A stretch of DNA of 64,000 bases from Flagellimonas algicola (GCF_005937185.1 NZ_VCNI01000001.1:248001-312000), one strand, 5' to 3'. Counted from the stretch's first letter, positions 19,391 to 28,991 are shown. The notes: generated from the letters alone by a model not told the origin. Numbers and translations: made by a program.

Positions 19391-20596
19391 ATGAATAAAA
19401 GTTGGTTATCTTTTCTTATAGTCCTTTTAATTGTTCCCCCCCTGACTTCGTTCACCAATAATGATACCGAAGTGCCTCCTAAAGATAAGTTTGTGGTTGT
19501 ATTGGATGCTGGTCACGGCGGGCATGATCCAGGAAACTTAGGCAACGGGTACCTCGAAAAAAACATTGCGTTGGGGATTGTGCTAAAAGCGGGGGCCGAG
19601 TTGGAAAAGCACCCAGATATTAAAGTGGTGTATACCCGTAAGGATGACAGTTTTGTGGATTTATTTGTCCGGGGGGAAGTAGCCAATCAGGCCAATGCTG
19701 ATCTATTTGTTTCCATACACTGCGATTCCCATAATTCGGATGCCTATGGAGCTGGTACTTTTGTTCTTGGTCTCCACGCCAATCGTCAAAATTTTGAAGT
19801 TGCCAAAAAGGAAAACTCCGTGATTTACTTGGAGGACAACTATGAGCAGCGCTATGCCGAATATGACATCAATTCTCCTGAATCCGTTATTGGATTGACC
19901 ATCATGCAAGAGGAGTTTTTGGAGCAAAGTATTATGTTGGGCAAGAAATTGCAGGATAACTTCACCAAAAAATTAAGGCGGAAAGATCGCAAGGTAAAAC
20001 AAGCGGGATTCATTGTATTGCACCAAACCTTTATGCCAAGTGTATTGGTAGAAGCAGGATTCCTGACCAATAAAAATGAAGGGGGCTACCTTAATTCTTC
20101 CAAAGGTCAAACAGAAATGGGAAAGGCCATCGCAGATGCCATATTAGCCTATAAAAATGACTTGTCAACCGTAGTGGAAACTTCATCCTCTCCAGTGGTC
20201 ATAGAAGATTCGTCAGGTGCTGTGCATATGACAACACAAGACGAAGGACAGCCCAAACAAGAGGTTGCTGGTTCAAATACAAATACTTCACCGGAAAAAG
20301 AAACGGTCACAATTAAAAAAGAGGAAATAAAGACAGCGCCCAAAAGTGACGTTGTTTTTAAAGTACAGTTAATGGCGAGTGGTAAAAACATTCCCTTGAG
20401 AGGAGAGAACTTTAGAGGATTGGGAATGCTCTCCAAAGAACCTTTCAAGAACTTATATCGCTATATGTATGGCGAGGCCACCACATTTGATCAGGCCAAA
20501 AGACTTAAAACCCAGGCGGACGCCAAAGGCTATACCACATCTTACATTGTAGCCTACAAAAATGGGGTGAGGGTGCCCTTAAAGACCGTGCTGTAA
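19391..20596 (+). CDS. N-acetylmuramoyl-L-alanine amidase with C-terminal SPOR domain
   Basis: This 401-residue zinc amidase (Amidase_3) cleaves the MurNAc-L-Ala bond in peptidoglycan. The ATG at 19391 is chosen because it starts a good signal peptide (MNKSWLSFLIVLLIVPP); an upstream TTG frame adds nothing signal-like. The catalytic domain shows VVLDAGHGGHDPG (zinc His), LFVSIHCDSH and PSVLVEAGFLTN (catalytic Glu). After a Ser/Thr/Glu-rich linker (about 245-315) the C-terminal part (FKVQLMASGKNI) looks like a SPOR domain, which binds denuded glycan at division sites. It lies between lptD (divergent) and the MCE gene. Confidence 0.9.
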   Translation: MNKSWLSFLIVLLIVPPLTSFTNNDTEVPPKDKFVVVLDAGHGGHDPGNLGNGYLEKNIALGIVLKAGAELEKHPDIKVVYTRKDDSFVDLFVRGEVANQANADLFVSIHCDSHNSDAYGAGTFVLGLHANRQNFEVAKKENSVIYLEDNYEQRYAEYDINSPESVIGLTIMQEEFLEQSIMLGKKLQDNFTKKLRRKDRKVKQAGFIVLHQTFMPSVLVEAGFLTNKNEGGYLNSSKGQTEMGKAIADAILAYKNDLSTVVETSSSPVVIEDSSGAVHMTTQDEGQPKQEVAGSNTNTSPEKETVTIKKEEIKTAPKSDVVFKVQLMASGKNIPLRGENFRGLGMLSKEPFKNLYRYMYGEATTFDQAKRLKTQADAKGYTTSYIVAYKNGVRVPLKTVL

Positions 20597-20636
20597 GAGG
20601 TTACCAAAACCGTGGTAGCTTTGTCAAAATTATTCC

Positions 20637-20644
20637 TAATTTTG
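20637..20644 (+). promoter_or_regulatory. -7 promoter element for the MCE/MlaD gene
   Basis: TAATTTTG, an exact TAnnTTTG, lies 23 bases before the GTG start at 20668. A second match, TAGCTTTG at 20616-20623, lies just upstream. Confidence 0.45.
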
Positions 20645-20667
20645 TTTAGAACCGTAAACCGAACCTT

Positions 20668-21633
20668 GTGAAACTATCCAGGGAAATTAAAACTGGGATT
20701 ATTGTACTTACTGGAATCCTGGCATTCATTTTTGGCCTTAGTTACCTTAAATCCTCCTCCTTATTTGAAGACAGTAAAACCCTATATGCGGTTTATGATC
20801 ATGTTGGAGGGTTGCAGCCCGGCACCCAAGTAACCATAAACGGCCTGGCTGTTGGCAATGTAAATAGCATCAAATTTAAAGACGGATCAGGAAAATTATT
20901 GGTCACTTTTTCAATTAACAATGATTTTGAGTTTTCCAAAAACAGCAAAGCTGAGCTATATGATACTGGAATCATAGGGGGAAAAGGTATTCAAATAAAT
21001 CCAGTATTTGATGGTGCACCCAGTGCCAGGTCCGGAGATACCTTGATTACCAATACGAAACCTGGTTTAACCGAGTTGGTTCAGCAAAAATTGACTCCTT
21101 TACAAATGAAGGTGGAGGGTGCGGTATCTCACGCAGACACCTTGTTGATGAACGTGAACAAGGTGCTTGACGATCAAACCCGAAAGCAATTACGACAGAG
21201 CATTGCAGGCCTCAATGAGCTTATAGCATCGTTTAAAGTAAGCGCGGACAAGTTCAGTACCTTGTTGGAGAACAACAAGGAGCAACTGGACAATTCCCTG
21301 AAGAATGTGGATAAAATCACCACCAACTTCTCCAAACTATCAGATTCTTTGGCCAACGCAGGTTTGGCTGGAACAGTTTCCAATTTTAAGACCACCGTGG
21401 AAAAATTGAACACTGTTTTGGAAAAGATAGAAAAAGGGGAGGGATCCTTAGGAAAACTGACCCAAGACGAAAAATTATATGACAACCTTACTGCAGCTTC
21501 CAGGGAACTCGATTTATTGCTACAGGATTTCCGATTGAATCCGAAGCGCTATGTCAATGTTTCGGTATTTGGTAAAAAACAGAAGGATTACGAACTTCCG
21601 GAAAACGATCCCGCAGCTCAAAAACAGGAATAA
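20668..21633 (+). CDS. MlaD/MCE family lipid-transport protein
   Basis: The 321-residue protein starts with GTG and has one N-terminal transmembrane helix (IIVLTGILAFIFGLSYL), then a single MCE domain (about 38-115; YDHVGGLQPGTQVTINGLAVG). A helical, coiled-coil-like tail follows (about 150-300; repeated L/V heptads such as LDNSLKNVDKITTNFSKL). MCE proteins of this type form periplasmic hexamers that move phospholipids between membranes. The partner permease and ATPase (MlaE/MlaF) are not adjacent, which is common in Bacteroidota. The next gene begins 3 bases after the stop. Confidence 0.9.
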   Translation: MKLSREIKTGIIVLTGILAFIFGLSYLKSSSLFEDSKTLYAVYDHVGGLQPGTQVTINGLAVGNVNSIKFKDGSGKLLVTFSINNDFEFSKNSKAELYDTGIIGGKGIQINPVFDGAPSARSGDTLITNTKPGLTELVQQKLTPLQMKVEGAVSHADTLLMNVNKVLDDQTRKQLRQSIAGLNELIASFKVSADKFSTLLENNKEQLDNSLKNVDKITTNFSKLSDSLANAGLAGTVSNFKTTVEKLNTVLEKIEKGEGSLGKLTQDEKLYDNLTAASRELDLLLQDFRLNPKRYVNVSVFGKKQKDYELPENDPAAQKQE

Positions 21634-21636
21634 TAG

Positions 21637-22959
21637 ATGGAATACATACCCAATATTTTATTCACCCTAGCCCTGATTTTTGGAATCGGATTTTTTATCA
21701 AAAATGTAAAAAAACTAACTAGGAACATCAAGTTGGGCAAGGATGTGGATGTAAGCGACCACAAGCCCCAACGGTGGAAAAACATGCTTCGTATTGCATT
21801 GGGACAGACCAAAATGGTAGTAAGACCAATTGCCGGACTCTTGCATATAATTGTGTACGCTGGCTTCTTGATTATCAATATAGAAGTGCTGGAAATTATC
21901 TTGGATGGCATCTTGGGAACCCATCGCATATTTGCGCCATTGGGAGCTGTTTATGACTTCCTGATCGGATCTTTTGAGATTTTGGCTGTTTTGGTCATTG
22001 TGGCGGTAGTCCTTTTTTGGATTAGAAGAAATACAATTAAACTACAGCGCTTTGTGAAGCCTGAAATGGAAGGTTGGCCCAAAAAGGATGGAAATATGAT
22101 TCTGTATATAGAAATGGTGCTCATGTGTCTGTTTCTTACCATGAATGCGGCTGATTTTCAATTGCAGCAGCTGGATGCTCCACATTATGTAAAGGCTGGA
22201 GCCTTTCCTGTTAGTCAGTATATAGCCACCCTGTTTCAGGATTTTTCCATTTCCAATTTGATTTTGATTGAACGGAGCGCTTGGTGGGTTCATATTCTGG
22301 GCATTCTTGCTTTTTTGAATTACCTCTATTACTCCAAGCATCTCCATATAATTTTGGCCTTTCCCAATACGTTCTACGGAAAGTTGAAGCCGCAAGGGGA
22401 ATTTAATAATTTGGAAGCGGTAACCAACGAGGTTAAGTTGATGATGGACCCATCTGCTGATCCCTATGCTGCTCCTGCCGATGATGCCCCGGAACCTGAG
22501 AAATTTGGTGCTTCAGATGTTACGGATTTGAGTTGGGTACAGTTGATGAATGCATACACCTGTACGGAATGTGGTAGATGTACCTCGGAATGTCCGGCCA
22601 ACCAAACAGGAAAAAAACTTTCCCCCAGAAAGATTATGATGGACACTCGTGACCGATTGGAGGAAGTGGGCAAGATTTTGGACGCCAACAAAGGAGAGTT
22701 TGTTTCGGATGGAAAACAACTATTGGATGACTACATTACAAGAGAGGAACTCTGGGCATGTACCACATGCAATGCCTGTGTACAAGCATGTCCTGTTAGC
22801 ATAGATCCACTTTCGATAATTGTAGAGATGAGAAGGTATTTGGTCATGGAGCAGTCCGCTGCGCCAACCGAATTGAACAATATGATGTCCAATATTGAAA
22901 ACAATGGGGCTCCTTGGCCTTACAACCAAATGGACCGATTGAACTGGGTAAACGAATAA
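21637..22959 (+). CDS. Membrane Fe-S reductase subunit (heterodisulfide-reductase/nitrate-reductase-gamma-like)
   Basis: The 440-residue protein combines an N-terminal membrane part of about five helices (residues 5-250) with a C-terminal ferredoxin-like domain. That domain has two 4Fe-4S motifs: CTECGRCTSECP starting at Cys309 and CTTCNACVQACP starting at Cys375. This layout is shared with GlpC/HdrC-like and Nar gamma-like quinone-linked electron-transfer subunits. It pairs with the following CCG-domain protein 10 bases downstream. A membrane electron-transfer complex of unknown donor is the best inference. Confidence 0.87.
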   Translation: MEYIPNILFTLALIFGIGFFIKNVKKLTRNIKLGKDVDVSDHKPQRWKNMLRIALGQTKMVVRPIAGLLHIIVYAGFLIINIEVLEIILDGILGTHRIFAPLGAVYDFLIGSFEILAVLVIVAVVLFWIRRNTIKLQRFVKPEMEGWPKKDGNMILYIEMVLMCLFLTMNAADFQLQQLDAPHYVKAGAFPVSQYIATLFQDFSISNLILIERSAWWVHILGILAFLNYLYYSKHLHIILAFPNTFYGKLKPQGEFNNLEAVTNEVKLMMDPSADPYAAPADDAPEPEKFGASDVTDLSWVQLMNAYTCTECGRCTSECPANQTGKKLSPRKIMMDTRDRLEEVGKILDANKGEFVSDGKQLLDDYITREELWACTTCNACVQACPVSIDPLSIIVEMRRYLVMEQSAAPTELNNMMSNIENNGAPWPYNQMDRLNWVNE

Positions 22960-22969
22960 ATGAAGTCCT

Positions 22970-23755
22970 ATGAGTGAAGCACTTACAGTGAAGACCATGG
23001 AAGAGTTTATGGCTGAAGGCAAACAGCCCGAAATATTGTTTTGGGTGGGTTCAGCCGGTAGTTATGATGATAGGGCCAAAAAAATTTCTAGGGCTTTCGT
23101 GAAAATTTTGAACAAAGCCAATGTGGACTTTGCAGTTTTGGGTCCCGAGGAAAGTTGTACTGGGGATGTGGCCAAGCGTGCTGGCAACGAATTTCTGTTC
23201 CAAATGCAGGCCATGATGAACATTGAAATTCTAAATGGCTACGAAATAAAGCGAATTGTTACTTGCGATCCCCATTCTTTCAATACCCTTAAAAATGAAT
23301 ACCCTGGTCTGGGAGGGAATTACGAAGTTGTTCACCATACACAATACATCAAGGAATTATTGGATGATGGACGTCTGTCCTTGGAAGGCCAAGTCTATAA
23401 AGAAAAACGCATCACCTTTCACGACCCTTGTTACTTGGGAAGAGCCAACTCGGTTTATGAAGCACCAAGGGAGGTGCTCAGGAAAACCAATGCGGATATA
23501 GTGGAAATGAAGCGCCATAAAAAAACGGCATTGTGCTGTGGTGCTGGCGGGGCACAGATGTTCAAGGAGCCTGAGAAAGGGGATATGGATGTAAATGTAT
23601 TGCGAACCAAGGACGCCTTGGAAACCAAGCCCAATATCATTGCCACCGGCTGCCCGTATTGCAATACCATGATGACTGACGGAATTAAGGCACATGAAAA
23701 AGAGGATAGTGTTTCTGTTTTGGATGTAGCCGAACTTATTGCAAATTCTATTTAA
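22970..23755 (+). CDS. CCG-domain (Fe-S) oxidoreductase subunit, HdrB/GlpC-C-terminal-like
   Basis: The 261-residue soluble protein has two cysteine-rich CCG-type regions: the first includes CDPHSFNT and HDPCYLGR, and the second is CCGAGGAQMF (Cys189-Cys190) with TGCPYCNTMM. Such domains bind noncubane or 4Fe-4S clusters in heterodisulfide reductases, succinate:quinone reductases of the E type and lactate oxidases. It almost certainly works with the membrane Fe-S protein immediately upstream. Confidence 0.88.
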   Translation: MSEALTVKTMEEFMAEGKQPEILFWVGSAGSYDDRAKKISRAFVKILNKANVDFAVLGPEESCTGDVAKRAGNEFLFQMQAMMNIEILNGYEIKRIVTCDPHSFNTLKNEYPGLGGNYEVVHHTQYIKELLDDGRLSLEGQVYKEKRITFHDPCYLGRANSVYEAPREVLRKTNADIVEMKRHKKTALCCGAGGAQMFKEPEKGDMDVNVLRTKDALETKPNIIATGCPYCNTMMTDGIKAHEKEDSVSVLDVAELIANSI

Positions 23756-23756
23756 G

Positions 23757-24239
23757 ATGCTAATTGACTTTGAATCCCTTGCGGATAATTCGAGAATATG
23801 GATTTATCAGTCCAACCGAAGCTTTACGGAGGACGAATTGGAAGAAATTGAAGCTGGACTATCCAGTTTCTTGCAGGAATGGACTGCTCATGGAAGCGAT
23901 CTACAAGCAGGCTTCGAGATACGATATAAACGTTTTATCATCATTGGTTTGGATCAGTCCCAGTCAAGCGCATCGGGCTGTTCCATTGATGCTTCCGTCC
24001 ATTTTATACAGCGTTTGGAGCAAAAATATGGTGTGGAGCTTATGGATAGGATGAACGTCTCTTTCAAGCAAGGCGAGTACGTTGCTTATAAGTCTTTGAA
24101 AGACTTCAAAAAAATGGCAAAAGCAAAGTCCATTTCCAAAAACACCACTGTTTTTAACAACCTTGTGGCCAATAAATTGGAGTATCTGGAACATTGGGAA
24201 GTTCCTGCCGGAGAAAGCTGGCATTCCCGTTTTTTATAG
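23757..24239 (+). CDS. Conserved Bacteroidota protein of unknown function (often mislabelled ABC transporter ATPase)
   Basis: This protein of 160 residues starts at 23757, one base after the preceding stop; a longer frame would overlap that gene. It has no Walker motifs despite the common database label. Visible features are IWIYQSNRSF near the N-terminus, a conserved-looking SASGCSIDASVHFIQ stretch (about 72-86) and a C-terminal HWEVPAGESWHSRFL. It is probably cytosolic, and the tight spacing ties it to the Fe-S pair. Confidence 0.75.
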   Translation: MLIDFESLADNSRIWIYQSNRSFTEDELEEIEAGLSSFLQEWTAHGSDLQAGFEIRYKRFIIIGLDQSQSSASGCSIDASVHFIQRLEQKYGVELMDRMNVSFKQGEYVAYKSLKDFKKMAKAKSISKNTTVFNNLVANKLEYLEHWEVPAGESWHSRFL

Positions 24240-24331
24240 AGGATATCTGTAAATTATCCCAATTTCAGTGCATTGTTCGATGAAATACAATATTTTTATC
24301 AGCAATAAGTATATGCCCTAGAAAGTTACTT

Positions 24332-27247
24332 ATGCGGATAAACTTTTACTTTCCCCTCTTTTTATTTGTTCTAGTTAGTATGCAGGCCCAGCACAATCCG
24401 TTGGTGGCCAACGATACTTTGGCACAACAGAACTGGGTGGATGCCCAGTACAATGCCATGACGTTGGAAGAGCGGATAGGTCAATTGTTTATGGTCATGG
24501 CAACTTCCAACCAGAACAGGGAGGCCAGCGATAAAATAAAGAAATTGGTTGAGAAGCATCATATTGGCGGAGTGGTATTTTCCAGAGGAGGCCCGGTGCG
24601 ACAAGCCAAATTGACCAATGAATTTCAGGAAGCTTCCAAAACACCTCTTTTGGTTGGTTTGGATGCCGAATGGGGGCTCGCCATGCGTTTGGACTCCACC
24701 CATGCATTCCCTTGGAATATGACCTTGGGAGCTATCAAGGACAGTTGTATTATTGAAAAAATAGGGTTTCAAATTGGAAAACACGCCAAAAGACTTGGAG
24801 TCCACATCAATTTTGCGCCGGATATCGACGTAAATAACAATCCACAGAATCCAATTATTGGGAATCGTTCCTTTGGGGAAGACCCCAAAAGTGTTGCCCA
24901 GAAAGGTATTGCATTTATGGATGGTATGGAAAGGGCTGGGGTTTTATCCTGTGGGAAACACTTTCCCGGTCATGGAGATACGGCAACGGACTCCCACAAA
25001 TCACTTCCTATAATTGAGTCCACTAAGCAGCGGTTGGATACTGTGGAACTGCTTCCCTTTAAATCTCTGATAGAAAATGGGCTTAGTTCCGTTATGGTGG
25101 CTCATTTGGAGGTGCCTCAAGTGGAATTTTTGAGGGCAGGACTACCTTCTTCACTTTCGGATCAGGTGATTACAGAGCTTTTACAAAATGAATTGGGATT
25201 TAAAGGCTTGGTGGTAACGGATGCACTTAATATGAATGCCGTTTCTGAATTTGCGCCAGAGGGAGAAGTGGAACTCAATGCCTTTCTCGCTGGGAATGAT
25301 ATGCTTTTGATGCCCAAGGATGTACTTCAGGCCAAGGAAAAGCTTGTAGAAGCTTATAATAGGGGGATTGTTACCGAATTGCGATTATCAACATCCGTCA
25401 AAAAGATTTTGATGGCAAAGTACAAGGTGGGGCTACATGAGTATAGGCCAGTTGAGCTTGATGGGCTTCATGAAGATTTGAATACGGTAGATAACGATGC
25501 CCTTCATGAAGAAGCCATGGAAAATGCGATTACCGTGGCCAAAAACAATTTTTCCTTGCTGCCAATCAAGAAATTGGAGAACAAAAAAATTGCCTATGTC
25601 CACTTTGGTGATGATTCTGGCGAAACTTTTTTCCAAACCTTGAACCAATATGCTGAAGTGACTGAGATAAAGGCCAAGGATGCAGCGGGCTACCGAAATC
25701 AGTTGACTCCATTTAATTTGGTGATCATAGGTTTTCATAAAAACAATTCGAGCCCCTGGAAATCCTATAAGTTTTCCAAAAACGAATTGTTCTGGCTTCA
25801 GGAAATTTCAAGATTGCGAACAAGCAACACCATTCTGGCACTTTTTGCAAAACCTTATGCGCTATTGGATGTTGCCAAATTTGATACCATCGATGCCTTG
25901 GTGGTAGGGTATCAAAATAGCGAAATTGCGCAGGAAAGTGTCGCGGAGGCCATCTTTGGGGCTATTGGGGCCAATGGAAAGCTACCGGTATCGGCACATC
26001 CAGATTTTCCGGTACATACTGGGATTCGACTCAAACCGCTGCAACGATTGGGATATACCATCCCCGAAAGGGTAGGAATGAGTTCTGGAAAATTGGCCGC
26101 TGTGGACAGTTTGGTAAGACAGGGATTGGATTCTTTGATGTACCCTGGTGCCCAAGTACTGATTGCAAAAAAAGGAAAGGTGGTTTATCATAAGAACTTT
26201 GGAAAACCAACCTACACCTCAGAAGAGATTATTGACGAATCCCATATCTATGATTTGGCTTCCTTGACTAAAATTCTGTCTACTTTGCCCATGATCATGA
26301 AGATGGAAGAGGAAGGAAAAATAGCCTTGAACAACACATTTAAAGAATTGGTTCCAGAGTATGAGGAATCTGAATTGAAGGATGTAACCGTATTAAAAGC
26401 CTTGTCCCACTACGGTCGACTTCCAGCTTGGATTGCATTTTATATCCAGACTTTGACCAAGAACAGAAGACCTTCCCCTGATTTTTATAGAAGCACGCCA
26501 ACGGAGGGGTATTCGTATAAGGTAGCAAACAACCTTTATTTAACCGATGCCTACAAAGATTCCATATATAATCGGATTGGAAGGCAAGAATTAAAATCCA
26601 ACAGATACCGCTATAGCGATGTTGCCTATTATGTGTTTAAAAAGTACATAGAAGAGACATACGGAGAATCCATAGATAAGTTGGTCAATGACTTTTTGTA
26701 TATCCCCATGGGACTAAAAAGGACCACGTTTAACCCTTTGGATAGGTTTTCCAAAGAGGAAATAGTCCCCTCAGAAGAGGACAATTACTACCGACACCAG
26801 ACCATTCAAGGTTATGTGCATGATATGGGAGCGGCCATGCAGGGAGGTGTTGGGGGCCATGCAGGTTTGTTCAGCAATGCCAATGATGTGGCCAAGATTA
26901 TGCAAATGTACCTTCAAGGTGGGGTGTATGGAGGGGTTCGGTTCTTGAATGAGCGTACTATAAGAAAATTCAACACCTGCTACTTCTGTCATAAGGATGT
27001 TAGAAGGGGAGTAGGGTTTGATAAACCGCAACTGAAGGAAAAGGGGCCAACCTGTGGTTGTGTGTCCAGAAAGAGCTTTGGACATAGCGGGTTTACAGGA
27101 ACCTATACCTGGGCGGACCCGGATGAGGAGTTGGTTTATGTGTTTTTATCCAATAGAACATACCCTTCGGCATCAAACACGCTTTTGGTAAAATCAGGAC
27201 TGCGCACCCGAATTCAGCAAGCTATTTATGATTCCATTATAAATTAG
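24332..27247 (+). CDS. Secreted GH3 beta-N-acetylhexosaminidase-like / serine hydrolase (beta-lactamase fold) fusion
   Basis: The protein is 971 residues with signal peptide (LFLFVLVSMQAQ). The N-terminal half is a GH3 domain like NagZ: KHFPGHGDTATDSH at about 209-222 carries the His/Asp acid-base dyad of NagZ-type enzymes, and Asp297 in VVTDALNM is the expected nucleophile. Residues about 390-570 resemble the GH3 C-terminal sandwich. The C-terminal half (about 590-965) is a serine beta-lactamase/DD-peptidase-like hydrolase with Ser644-x-x-Lys647 (SLTK) and a YSD triad in place of YxN. The fusion would couple glycan hydrolysis with a peptide or ester hydrolase activity on peptidoglycan fragments. 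The arrangement is recurrent in Bacteroidota. Confidence 0.9.
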   Translation: MRINFYFPLFLFVLVSMQAQHNPLVANDTLAQQNWVDAQYNAMTLEERIGQLFMVMATSNQNREASDKIKKLVEKHHIGGVVFSRGGPVRQAKLTNEFQEASKTPLLVGLDAEWGLAMRLDSTHAFPWNMTLGAIKDSCIIEKIGFQIGKHAKRLGVHINFAPDIDVNNNPQNPIIGNRSFGEDPKSVAQKGIAFMDGMERAGVLSCGKHFPGHGDTATDSHKSLPIIESTKQRLDTVELLPFKSLIENGLSSVMVAHLEVPQVEFLRAGLPSSLSDQVITELLQNELGFKGLVVTDALNMNAVSEFAPEGEVELNAFLAGNDMLLMPKDVLQAKEKLVEAYNRGIVTELRLSTSVKKILMAKYKVGLHEYRPVELDGLHEDLNTVDNDALHEEAMENAITVAKNNFSLLPIKKLENKKIAYVHFGDDSGETFFQTLNQYAEVTEIKAKDAAGYRNQLTPFNLVIIGFHKNNSSPWKSYKFSKNELFWLQEISRLRTSNTILALFAKPYALLDVAKFDTIDALVVGYQNSEIAQESVAEAIFGAIGANGKLPVSAHPDFPVHTGIRLKPLQRLGYTIPERVGMSSGKLAAVDSLVRQGLDSLMYPGAQVLIAKKGKVVYHKNFGKPTYTSEEIIDESHIYDLASLTKILSTLPMIMKMEEEGKIALNNTFKELVPEYEESELKDVTVLKALSHYGRLPAWIAFYIQTLTKNRRPSPDFYRSTPTEGYSYKVANNLYLTDAYKDSIYNRIGRQELKSNRYRYSDVAYYVFKKYIEETYGESIDKLVNDFLYIPMGLKRTTFNPLDRFSKEEIVPSEEDNYYRHQTIQGYVHDMGAAMQGGVGGHAGLFSNANDVAKIMQMYLQGGVYGGVRFLNERTIRKFNTCYFCHKDVRRGVGFDKPQLKEKGPTCGCVSRKSFGHSGFTGTYTWADPDEELVYVFLSNRTYPSASNTLLVKSGLRTRIQQAIYDSIIN

Positions 27248-27263
27248 AATGTAAATATTGCTT

Positions 27264-27271
27264 TAGATTTG
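27264..27271 (+). promoter_or_regulatory. -7 promoter element directly before bshA
   Basis: TAGATTTG matches TAnnTTTG and ends only 5 bases before the bshA ATG at 27277. A transcript starting the usual few bases after this box would have essentially no leader. Confidence 0.35.
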
Positions 27272-27276
27272 TTCCT

Positions 27277-28419
27277 ATGAAAATTGCAATAGTTTGTTAT
27301 CCCACTTTTGGAGGTAGTGGTGTTGTAGCTACCGAATTGGGAATTGCCCTGGCCGAACGTGGACACGAGATTCATTTTATAACCTACAAACAACCAGTAC
27401 GTCTGGAACTTTTGGGCAACAACATCCATTTTCATGAGGTGCATGTACCAGAATACCCTCTGTTCCATTATCAACCGTATGAATTGGCTTTATCCAGCAA
27501 ATTGGTTGATACGATTAAATTCTATGGGATAGAACTCTTGCATGTACATTATGCAATTCCTCACGCCTATGCCGGATTTATGGCTAAAAAAATGTTACAG
27601 GAAGAAGGCATATTTATACCTATGATCACCACCCTTCACGGCACGGACATTACCTTGGTAGGCAAACATCCTTTTTACAAACCGGCAGTTACTTTTAGTA
27701 TCAATAAATCAGATGTTGTCACTTCCGTTTCTGAAGCATTGAAGCAGAGCACTCTGGAGACCTTTGCAATTGAAAAGGAAATTGAGGTTATCCCTAATTT
27801 CATAGATAGCTCTAAATACAGTCAGGATTATACAGATTGCCAAAGGTCGTTGATGGCCAATGATGATGAGCGGATTATCACACACATCAGTAATTTTAGA
27901 AAGGTAAAACGTATACCGGATGTGATCAATATCTTTTATAAAGTCCAAAAGGAAATTCCCGCCAAATTGATCATGGTAGGTGAAGGACCGGAAAAAGAAT
28001 ACGCGGAGCAGCAGTGTGAAGACCTGGGAATCAAGGAAAAAGTGGTTTTCTTGGGGAATAGTACAGAAATTGATAGGATTCTCTGCTTTACTGATTTGTT
28101 TTTATTGCCTTCGGAATCAGAGAGTTTCGGATTGGCTGCTTTGGAAGCGATGATTAATAGAGTAGCGGTAGTATCCAGTAATACCGGAGGTATTCCCGAG
28201 GTGAACAAAGAAGGAATATCAGGCTATTTGGCTGAGGTTGGGGATGTGGATACCATGGCAGTAAAAGCATTGGAGATACTTTGTAATGATGAAGTTTTGG
28301 ACAGATTTAAGGAAAATGCGTTTAAAGTGGCCTCCAAGTTCGATATTTTGAATATTTTGCCCTTGTATGAAGAAGTTTACGAAAAAGCCTTTAAATACAG
28401 ATTCAAGAATACCTATTGA
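27277..28419 (+). CDS. bshA: N-acetyl-alpha-D-glucosaminyl L-malate synthase BshA
   Basis: This GT4 glycosyltransferase of 380 residues makes GlcNAc-malate, the first step of bacillithiol synthesis. The sequence opens with MKIAIVCYPTFGGSGVVATE, which is diagnostic for BshA, and continues with HEIHFITYKQP, TTLHGTDITLVG and the C-terminal nucleotide-sugar motif SESFGLAALEAM. The length matches characterised BshA proteins. BshB and BshC are not in the window. Confidence 0.96.
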   Translation: MKIAIVCYPTFGGSGVVATELGIALAERGHEIHFITYKQPVRLELLGNNIHFHEVHVPEYPLFHYQPYELALSSKLVDTIKFYGIELLHVHYAIPHAYAGFMAKKMLQEEGIFIPMITTLHGTDITLVGKHPFYKPAVTFSINKSDVVTSVSEALKQSTLETFAIEKEIEVIPNFIDSSKYSQDYTDCQRSLMANDDERIITHISNFRKVKRIPDVINIFYKVQKEIPAKLIMVGEGPEKEYAEQQCEDLGIKEKVVFLGNSTEIDRILCFTDLFLLPSESESFGLAALEAMINRVAVVSSNTGGIPEVNKEGISGYLAEVGDVDTMAVKALEILCNDEVLDRFKENAFKVASKFDILNILPLYEEVYEKAFKYRFKNTY

Positions 28420-28422
28420 TGT

Positions 28423-28872
28423 ATGAAGTACACCCTGTTGATTATACTTGTTTGCATGGCTTCCTGTAAGGCACAGAAGGAAGGTCAGTCCCAAGGCGAC
28501 CCAGACATTGTGCTGATAGCCCAGGATGGATTTAGTGGCATACAGGAATATGAGGCTGCGGCCATTAAGGATACCAAATCCTTAAACAAGTTCTATTCCC
28601 GAATCAACAGAACTAGAAAACCTGGCCTTCCCGTACCTGTGGTAGATTTTTCGCAGGAGATGGTTGTCGTGATTTGTTTGGGCGATTCTAAAGGTCAGCC
28701 AAAACCGTCACTTGCCAGAGTAACCGAAACAGATACGGACATGTCATTGGCTTTGGACTTGGGCAACGCTTCCAAAGAAGAAATTCAAACCACCGTAATC
28801 TCAAATCCCTTCTACGTATTTAAGATGCCTCTGACCACCAAAAAGGTGGATATTCAGAAAGTAGCAAGGTAG
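28423..28872 (+). CDS. Small lipoprotein, PrcB-like C-terminal region
   Basis: This protein of 149 residues has the lipobox MASC (Cys15). A segment around residues 74-85 (VDFSQEMVVVIC) and the terminal beta strands resemble the PrcB C-terminal (protease-complex) domain, but similarity judged by eye is weak. It begins 3 bases after bshA, so the two are co-transcribed. Function unknown. Confidence 0.7.
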   Translation: MKYTLLIILVCMASCKAQKEGQSQGDPDIVLIAQDGFSGIQEYEAAAIKDTKSLNKFYSRINRTRKPGLPVPVVDFSQEMVVVICLGDSKGQPKPSLARVTETDTDMSLALDLGNASKEEIQTTVISNPFYVFKMPLTTKKVDIQKVAR

Positions 28873-28958
28873 CTTACCGATACTTTTTGCCTTTCATCTT
28901 ATTATCGAAAAATTGAGGTACTTGAAAGTACAAAACTGGTAAATTGCCCCCTTTAATT

Positions 28959-28966
28959 TAGTTTTG
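28959..28966 (+). promoter_or_regulatory. -7 promoter element for the OmpA-family gene
   Basis: TAGTTTTG is an exact TAnnTTTG and lies 25 bases before the ATG at 28992. It is the same octamer as before pfkA. Confidence 0.5.
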
Positions 28967-28991
28967 TCATAGATAACCTCAAATCACAGCT

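Noticed and set aside
23757..24239. ABC transporter ATPase annotation
   Set aside because: The protein has no Walker A, Walker B or ABC signature motif and is far too short; the label in databases appears to be an inherited error.
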